From Torreya grandis (Eukaryota > Streptophyta > Pinopsida > Cupressales > Taxaceae): a stretch of DNA of 64,000 nucleotides. Every line of letters starts with the position of its first letter. Within the stretch, counting starts at the first letter, position 1. This document shows positions 56,704 through 64,000 of the stretch, piece after piece. The notes below the pieces were generated by a model. The model was not told the DNA's origin. It saw only the letters and a list, made by a program, of their open reading frames with translations, and ran no database searches. The stretch is from the NCBI GenBank assembly GCA_037957365.1, contig JARHVA010002126.1:2378501-2442500 (forward strand), given 5' to 3'. The translations under genes and the position numbers were made by a program.

Positions 56704-59105
56704 TGTTAGAGGTATAATCATTGAGAGGGGGAAGGGGGTGAATAAATTATGAAAAACAATCCAATTCAATTTCCAAACCCTTCAAACACTTAAGCATTCA
56801 ATAACACCATTCATGAAGCATACAAGATGTTTATAACAATGAACAATGAAGATAATGCAAGATCACACACACAACACAAGATCTGTATGAGAAACCCTCT
56901 TGGAGAATAAAACCCAATATAAGCCTATAAACACATGGACTAATTGTATTATAATATGATCAAAAAAATAATACTGATCAAGTCTTTCTAACCAAAATTT
57001 AGTGAAATGCATATTTCACAAGGAGTACTTGGCCCTAGGATGATCAAGTCCTTTTTGACCGGCTTTAGTGAAACACTTATTTCACAAGGAGCACCTACCC
57101 TTAAAATGATCAAGTCCTTTTGACCTAGATGTTAATAACCCTCCCAAAACCTATGAAATGAACATCTCTTGATCATTGATTGTCTTCCAATCTTATGGAG
57201 ATACAATGTATATCATCTCTCTTCAACTCTGGACACTACACAATCCACACTCTGATCTACCTATCAAATCAACCACCAAGCTCACACAAAAATCATCTAT
57301 CCTTAATTTATCCTCAATATTAAAAATTTCAATATTAGTTTCCTTGACATAAAAAATATAACCTATAGGTTATACACACAATCAACAACCTATTCTTCTC
57401 TACAACCCATCCACTAGGCACACACCCTTTCCTTCATTCCATAACTCTCACATCTATTCCAAAAGCCTAGAAACCATCACATTTGGTTTCACATTTTATA
57501 TATTCTTCATGATTATTATGATCAAAAACTTCCTTTTCATCCACAACACATTCCTTCACCCGTAAGGCATCTAACATGGGTCACATTTAAGGACAACCCT
57601 CTTTCAAATATGCCTAAGTCACATTTTAGGTCCTTTGAAGATCCTTTCACATCTTTAACACTTCTATGAGAAAAATAAGAACACAAAAACACTTTAAAAT
57701 ACATGGAACCATGCCACACAATCTATAGGTACTCTTTAAGTGATAAAACCCATCACAAAACCCTCTTGCTAAATCTCAATTCACTCAAACAACATTCTAT
57801 GCACACAACCACCATGAACAAATACACAGTCAACCTCTAAGAACTTGTTCATACTAAAAATATATTGGTCAAACCTATAAAATCCATATATAACATCCTT
57901 ATGGGGTCTAAAACAATCTCCAATACTTAATTCCACCTAAAACATTCAAATGCTATCAAGAATATCTAAAATATCCTTCTTGGGTTACTTATAGAGCATG
58001 AATGAACACACAGTCAACTTTGGAGCTTAATAACTGTCTGTACAAACATTTAGACCTTCAAATGAATATTTATAAATGAGCCTTAAATTCCTATAAAACT
58101 TTTATTTTTACTACAACATCAAATTATTCATATATTAAAAATTATAAAACAAAAACTACAGACTGTTCTTCCCTCAAAAAATTCAAATATTTGAATTTTA
58201 ATGATCATTGAGCAACTATTAAACTTTGAATGCTTTGTCATCATCTCATTTCATCACATCTTAGATTAAACATGAACCATCAATATTTTTGAGAGTATAT
58301 CAATATTTACCTTTTCTCACTTTTTAAACATTGAACATGTTGACCTCATCTCATGCACCCTTGCAATATTGACCAAATACACACTGTCAATCTCTACAGA
58401 TCAACTAGGTCATTATCTTACAGCTCTCATCATTAGATCTTGATTGAAAATCCTATGATTATGAAACTTGGTACCCTCACATGCCTTATAATCACCTTAA
58501 TTATAGTCCCTTATGCTTGTGTCACTTGGCAGTCTTGTGTGCATTATTAATTCTTTGACTTATCTCATATCATTGATCTTCATCAGTACGAACTATAACT
58601 CACTGTTGATCTTCTGTCAGAGTAGCGAGCTTGTGACACTTGTAACATTAATGTGTAACCTTAGACATGTTGCATTCATGTGCACCATTTATCTCAATAT
58701 TTTTGATTACGTGATCATCATTGGATCTTCTAGACTAATTAGCACAATCTTTGACATGGTTAAACTTGACAGTCTCTAACCCATCATAGTCTGTTAGAGT
58801 AACTTTGAAGCTTTATAACTTGATCTAGACAACACTTCAAGACTCAAAAATTTTAGGGTAACTTCTTGTCACTATAGACAATATCTCTATGTAAACCTTT
58901 GATCAAAAAAGAATTTTTACTTACCTAAAATAAATAAAATTCATGGTTCATTCATAACTGCATGACATGTAGTGATAGTCTAGGAAAACATTACAAATTG
59001 CCTAGGAAGGCAAATTTGCACAATAATATATTTTTTTTGATCAAGCGCATGACCTAAAAATTAGACCAAAATATTGGGACTAATGTGATTACACCCATAT
59101 TACCA
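56704..59105 (-). repeat. Element C 3' LTR (inner boundary uncertain)
   Basis: The outer end matches 63628-64000 over at least 370 bp with about 20% differences and several indels. The inner end is placed at 59105, because on the - strand TGAGTCAGGGGGAGT (a polypurine tract) precedes TGGTAATATGG there. Other G-rich tracts at about 59462 and 59543 are alternatives. No gene is seen inside; several AAC/CAT-rich AT stretches only. Confidence 0.6.
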
Positions 59106-59985
59106 ACTCCCCCTGACTCATCCATATGTGGCAATGGTGACATTAGCAAATTGTCTACTCATTTTTTTTTGCCATTGAACCAATTAAGCCAAGATGAATA
59201 TAATGAAGAACTAGGTGAATACCATGCACTTCCAAAAGCTCTCAGATCATCCTTGACCTCTGATAGGGGCATTCACATATGATCAATACTTCAGACCCAT
59301 CCTTAATCATTCCAAAACTAAAGATCAGTCAAGCCTACTTCAAGCATACTAGGACAACCACACTAGACAATTTGTCATTGACACTTAGACTATCAAGACA
59401 CTTTATCCACTCACCTAGACACCTCCATGACATCACTAAAAACTCTATAATAACCTCCCCCTTTTTCATTTATGTCAACACCCATCATATAGCTCTCCTT
59501 CCTTATCTCTCTTCAAGCACTCTCATAATAGGAACCTTTTCCCCCTTTGACACAATGATAAATAGGGCACAAACTGATCTTGAGGACCTAGGAATACCAC
59601 CAACAAGAGAGGACCACCTTAAAAATATGATACAAACTCACCCTTATCTTAATCTTACCTATTCGTGCCTTGACAACTTCCTCTTTTTACATGCCAACAC
59701 TCTTTTTAACCAAGCATTACAACCACTAAATAAAGAATACACAAAAACACTGAAATATGATGGAACTCACTAAGAAACATCTAAGAGGGATTCCCTCTAA
59801 GATCTCTGAGCCATTGCACCTCTTGAGAATCTTCTTATATTCACACACCATGAAGAACCACCACACAAGATTACTAGCCTTCTCTCTCAAGCCACCTCTA
59901 GAGCAAGCTCATGAACTTGTTACTCCCCTCTAACCAAAATACCTTCTATTTATTCATAGAGAAAGAAATGACACCCAACTTTGTC
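59106..59985 (-). other. 3' non-coding region of element C
   Basis: About 0.9 kb between RNase H and the LTR with three purine-rich tracts on the - strand (near 59110, 59462 and 59543). The open frame on the + strand at 59279-59773 has no family resemblance and is probably chance. Confidence 0.6.
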
Positions 59986-60769
59986 TTAGATACTCAAATG
60001 TAGCTTTTGACAATGGTTTGGTCATAATATCTACAAGTTAATCTTTTGTAGGCACATACTCCAACTTAACACTTTGATTACTCACTTGTTCTCTCAAGAA
60101 ATGATATCTAATAGGAATATGCTTAGTTTTAAAGTGCATAACAAGATTATTTGATATACTAATTGCACTAGTATTATCATAATAAATAGAACAAGGTCCA
60201 TTTTGTCTCACCTTATAATATTCCAAAGTTTCTTTCATCCACATGAATTTCATGAAATAAGAGGCAACTTATATAAACAAATCTTCTATAGTTAAAAGAA
60301 ACACTGAGGCTTACTTCTTGCTTAGCCAAAACACTAAACATTCTCCCATGAAGACCCAACCACTAGTACTCCTACTATCATCCACACATCTTTCCCAATC
60401 TGCATCAGTATATGATTTCAATGTGAATTATCTAAGATACCATAAACCATATTCTATGGTGCCTTTGAGATACCTCAAGATCCTTTTGACTGCTTTCAAG
60501 TGAGATTCTCTAGGATTATTTTAAAACCTTTCTATAAGACCAACTACTTGCATGATATCAGGCCTGGAAGTAGTAGAGTACAAAAGACTTCCAATCATGG
60601 ATCTATACAAAGTTTGATCAACTTTTGGTGAGTCATATAGTTTACTTAACTTTCATCATATGATCATTGGAGTACCCATTGGTTTATAATCCATCATGTC
60701 AAACTTCCTTAGCATATCCTTGATATGTTTATCTTGTGAATTGATTATTCCCACATCAAGTTAGTTAAT
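59986..60769 (-). pseudogene. RT C-terminus and RNase H of element C
   Basis: HLKAVKRILRYLKGTIEYGLWY, YTDADWERC (Asp), STSGWVFMG, then after stops MKFMWMKETLEY, CSIYYDNTSAI and HIPIRYHFLREQV, and a DIMTKPL segment near 59995. Copia RNase H order; a few stops. Confidence 0.85.
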
Positions 60770-61400
60770 CTACAATCCTAATAAGAAATAAAGTTCTCCC
60801 AACATTGAAATTTTAAAATCGGTCCTCATAGTATCTACAAACTCTCTACTCATATTATCATTGTCAGATCCAAAAACTATGTCATCAACATATACAACCA
60901 CTAGCAATTGATGATTGCCTTTTGTCTTAATGTATAAATTACTATCATAAACCCCTTTTTTATAACTTTGACTCAAAATATACTTATCTAACCTATCATA
61001 CCAAGCTATAGTATATTTCTTATGACCATAAAGAGATTTATTTAGTTTACACACAAAACCTTGATTTTTTGACATGAAGTGTCCTCTAGGTAACTCAATG
61101 TAGACTTGTTCTAAGTTGCCAATCAAGAATGCAAATTTCATATCCATTTGGTTTACCTTAAAACCTTTAAAACTTGAATATTCAAAGAAGAGTCTAATTG
61201 CTTCCATTCTTTCCATAGGAGAAAAAGTCTCATCAAAATATATTCCTTCAACTTGAGCATATCCTTTACATACCAATATAGCCTTGTTCCTTGTGGCTTC
61301 TCCTTTATCATTCATCTTGTTTTTGAAAACCCAAATGGTACCTATCACATTTTTATCTTTTGGATTAAGAACTAAATCCTATGTTTCATTCTTTACTGTT
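60770..61400 (-). pseudogene. pol: Reverse transcriptase of element C
   Basis: 192 residues open: TIWVFKNKMNDKGE, GYAQVEGIYFDETFSPMERMEAIRLFF, VNQMDMKFAFLIGNLEQVYIELP, LNKSLYGHKKYTIAWYDRLD and VVVYVDDIVFGSDN with the catalytic pair intact. The stretch before it (NPKDKNVIGT) is joined after one stop. It ends at LYFLLGL. Confidence 0.92.
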
Positions 61401-62660
61401 TGATCAAGTTCTTCATCCATTGTACCATTCTAACTTTCATCTTTGCTAGCTTCCATGAATGTTTTGGGTTCAATCATAGATAATATGGCTGAGTCTTGTT
61501 GATTCTGATTGATCAACATTCTCCTTCTAGTCTACAAACCTAAATAAAAATTTCCATTAACTTGAGAGATTGGATGATCTTTTTGAATTATTATAGATAG
61601 AGCTTTGAAGTCTTTTCTTTCTTCCTCCTCTTCATCTTCATCATTTTTTTGAATAGATAACTCATCATTGTTTGTAATAGAATTATGAATTAAGTCAATT
61701 ACCTGTAATTTTAGCTTCTTGACTCTACTTGTCTCATTTATCCTTGCATTTGAACTTTCAAAAATATTATGAACTCTCTTATTGAAATTCTTATGGGTAG
61801 TAATGATAGAGGAATAACCTTAGAAGATGCCCTCATTAGACCTTGAATCAAATTTACTAAGATTCTCTTCATCTCTTTTGATGAAGCACCTATTCCCAAA
61901 CACTCTAAAATGTTTGACATTAATTTCTCTATTCTTCCATAACTCATAAGGAGTATTATCACTATTTAATCTGATTTGACACCTATTTAGGGTGTAAAAT
62001 ATAGTGTTGGCTACCTCTTTCCAATAACCATCTGATAATTTGGCATCTTGAAGCATGGTTATAGTCATTTCTTGAATAGTCCTATTCTTCCTTTCAACAA
62101 CACCATTCTGTTGTGGTGTTCTATTAGTAGAATATTGTCTCCTTACCCCTTGTTTTTCATAAAAATCATCAAATTCATGAGAACAAAACTCACTTCCTCT
62201 ATCTAATCTTACAAACTTGATCTTTGACCCTTATTCATTTTCCACAAGTGCTTTGAATGCCATAAATCATGCAAAAGGTTCTAATTTTTCTTTAAGAAAA
62301 AATATCCAAGGCATCCTAGTAAAGTCATCAATTATAATCATGAAGTAATTATTACCTTAAATACTTTGAGTTCTCATAGGTTCACATAGATCAGTGTGGA
62401 TCAACTCTAATGGCTTTGTAGTAAATAACTCCTTGTATTTTTATCTTCTTTTGGTTTGCTTCTCATGAAGACATGCCTTATAAAGAGAATGAGGAATCTT
62501 AGAAATCTTGGGGATTTGCCTTACCAACCCCTTGAAATTGATATTTACCATATTATCAAAATTTATATGTCCAAGCCTTCTATGACAAATCTAGCTTTCT
62601 TCCAATTGACTCATGAAGCACTCCTTATATTCATGGAATACATACATTTATCTATTTTAT
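61401..62660 (-). pseudogene. Integrase of element C
   Basis: LELIHTDLCEPM (first Asp), NYFMIIIDDFTRMPWIFFLKEK, FVRLDRGSEFCSHEF (second Asp), PQQNGVVERKNRTIQEM (Glu), then DGYWKEVANTIFYTLNRC, TPYELWKNREINVKHFRVFGNRCFI. A Glu/Asp-rich linker (EDEEEERKDF) leads to RT. A handful of stops. Confidence 0.88.
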
Positions 62661-63010
62661 AAACATTTGCAACTTATCTGCCATATTTTCTTACTTCACA
62701 TACATCATCATGAAAAGTTACAACATTTCCTTGCTTACACATTTGGCTCACATTTAAAATATTATGTTTCAAACCTTCTACATATAAGACATTCTCAATC
62801 CGAGTATGACCGTTGTCCAAACTCACATTACTTTTTCCAACTATGTTATTAGATTTTTTGTCACCAAACCTCACTAAACCTGGGTTGGTCTTCTTGAGAA
62901 AGATAAACTTACTCTTATCTCCTATCATATGAATTGAGAATCCACTATCTATGAACCATATCTTGTTCCCATCTTCTTGAGTATGCAAGGATGCTTGAAT
63001 AAACATTAAC
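62661..63010 (-). pseudogene. Protease and pre-integrase region of element C
   Basis: KIWFIDSGFSIHMIGDKSKFIFL contains the active-site D-S-G; the usual Cys next to it is Phe. Then VLYVEGLKHNILNVSQMCKQG, typical of copia protease C-termini. Confidence 0.87.
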
Positions 63011-63610
63011 TCTTCCTTTGGTAGACCACTTGAATTCTACTTTTTTTCTTCTTCAATATTAGACTTAGCCTCCTTGAACCATTTTATGGTGTCAATAACT
63101 TATATATATTTTTTCCAAAAATATATTTTGTAGTTATTGGCTATATGACCTTGTTGGTTATAATTGTAGCATATGAGATCCCTTTTGATCTCTGGAAAGA
63201 AAGCACAATCCCTATATCTATGACCAAATTGATTGTAAGATAAACAATACTCATTGAATACATTATTCATATTTGACCTTCCTTTCTCTCGACCATTATT
63301 GATCCACGAATTTTCATTCTTGACACTTTTAGTAGAACTAAAATCCATTTTATCCTTAGATAAAAACACATCTAAGTAATTCATGACTATATTTTTAGAT
63401 TTTTCCATCCTTTAGTTGAGACCTTTATCCATCATGACCTACATATTCTTGACTATTGCTTCTAGATATTTCACTTACATCTTAACATCATCCATGCTTT
63501 CATAGATGTTTGATAAAGCACATACTAGTTTGTCTTGAAGATAAGACATAGTCTCTTTGTCATACATTGTACCTTTGATCACCTTCAAGTGGTTAAACTT
63601 GTAAAAAGGA
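63011..63610 (-). pseudogene. gag: Truncated Gag of element C
   Basis: Only the C-terminal part: CLSYNQFGHRYRDC (knuckle with one Cys changed to Tyr) and CYNYNQQGHIANNY (two Cys changed to Tyr). Only about 220 bp separate this frame from the PBS, too little for the usual copia Gag N-domain, and no such domain is seen. Confidence 0.75.
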
Positions 63611-63627
63611 CCTACTCTGATACAAAT
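63611..63627 (-). other. Primer-binding site of element C
   Basis: On the - strand AATTTGTATCAGAGTAGG follows the LTR end CCTCTAACA; close to the TGGTATCAGAG core. Confidence 0.8.
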
Positions 63628-64000
63628 TGTTAGAGGTACAATCAATGAGAGGGAGGGTGAATCAGTGATGACAAACAATATAATTTAATTTCCAAATACT
63701 TAAGGATTCAATACAACCATTCATGAAGCATACAAGATGTTTATTGAAGATAATGCAAGATCACACACATAATACAAGATCTATGTGGGAAACCCTCTTG
63801 GGGAATAAAACCCACTCTCAACCTTGTAAACACATGGACTACTTGTCCTATAAGATGATCATAAACATGAGACTAATCAAGTCATTTTGACCAAAATTTA
63901 GTGAAACACCTCTTTCATAAGGAGCACCTACCCCTAGGATGATCAAGGCCTTCAGACCACCTATTTGTCAAGTCTTTATGACTAGCTTTAGTGAAACACC
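63628..64000 (-). repeat. Element C 5' LTR (cut by window edge)
   Basis: TGTTAGAGGTACAATC on the + strand onward, aligned to 56704 onward through AAGCATACAAGATGTTTAT, GATAATGCAAGATCACACAC and CCAAAATTTAGTGAAA. Confidence 0.9.

Larger units (their letters stand above)
56704..64000 (-). mobile_element. Element C: Ty1/copia retrotransposon, - orientation, runs off the window
   Basis: The same LTR end (TGTTAGAGGTA on the + strand) occurs at 56704 and 63628. Between them, on the - strand, are zinc knuckles, protease, integrase, RT and RNase H in copia order. Upstream flank AATCA (56699-56703) would be the target duplication; its partner is outside. Frames are well kept for RT. The N-terminal half of Gag seems missing. 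Confidence 0.88.

Noticed and set aside
59279..59773. 164-residue + strand frame in element C as a gene
   Set aside because: It lies antisense in the non-coding 3' region with no recognised motif; low-complexity Thr/Leu/Ser composition suggests chance.

Overview
This is nuclear DNA from a large-genome land plant, and I see no host gene, tRNA or rRNA in it. From about position 3,450 to the right edge it is LTR retrotransposons inserted into one another. The lineage cannot be narrowed from the sequence alone. Element letters below are mine.

Nesting, outermost to innermost. Element B is a Ty3/gypsy chromovirus-like element with a very long LTR (about 4.2 kb). Its 5' LTR starts at 3451 and ends at 53326, split by element A. 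Its short internal part (53327-55679) holds gag, protease and RT remnants, and its 3' LTR starts at 55680. Element A (4543-50170, near-TSD TCAAA/TCAAT) is a Tat-type Ty3/gypsy element in + orientation, about 17.1 kb once insertions are removed. Element E (16783-38804, near-TSD TTATG/CTATG) lies in A and carries only gag. Element D (20357-37913, TSD TCTTG) lies in E; it is a 17.6-kb Tat-type relative of A in - orientation with much longer reading frames. Element F (40458-46975, perfect TSD GATCC) is a + strand Ty1/copia element in A. Element C (56704 to beyond 64000) is a - strand Ty1/copia element inserted into the 3' LTR of B. By eye, LTR-to-LTR differences are roughly 16% for A, 11% for E and 4-5% for D and F, which agrees with the nesting order.

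The most interesting content is in A and D. Both carry, downstream of integrase and on the strand opposite to gag-pol, a decayed gene for a plant mobile domain (PMD) protein. Both also carry arrays of 12-bp CG-centred palindromes in their LTRs and next to the antisense gene; D has one more array in its 5' leader. A uses ACCATCGATGGT at an exact 19-bp pitch. D uses ACCGACGTCGGT at alternating 18- and 22-bp pitch. The two share the frame ACCnnCGnnGGT, and spacing is better kept than spacer sequence. I propose, as inference only, an element-borne regulatory module of a DNA-binding PMD protein plus its phased target sites, loosely like the VANC anti-silencing proteins of VANDAL DNA transposons. 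In D the PMD frame has 19 TAG, 4 TGA and 0 TAA stops, which fits deamination at methylated CHG and CG sites.

Layout: 1-3450 gene-free flank with a 63-bp degenerate tandem repeat and a 280-bp foldback element; 3451-4542 LTR of B; 4543-16782 LTR, gag-pol and 3' region of A; 16783-20356 LTR, gag and minisatellite of E; 20357-37913 D; 37914-38804 end of E; 38805-40457 antisense PMD of A; 40458-46975 F; 46976-50170 end of A; 50171-56703 rest of B; 56704-64000 C.
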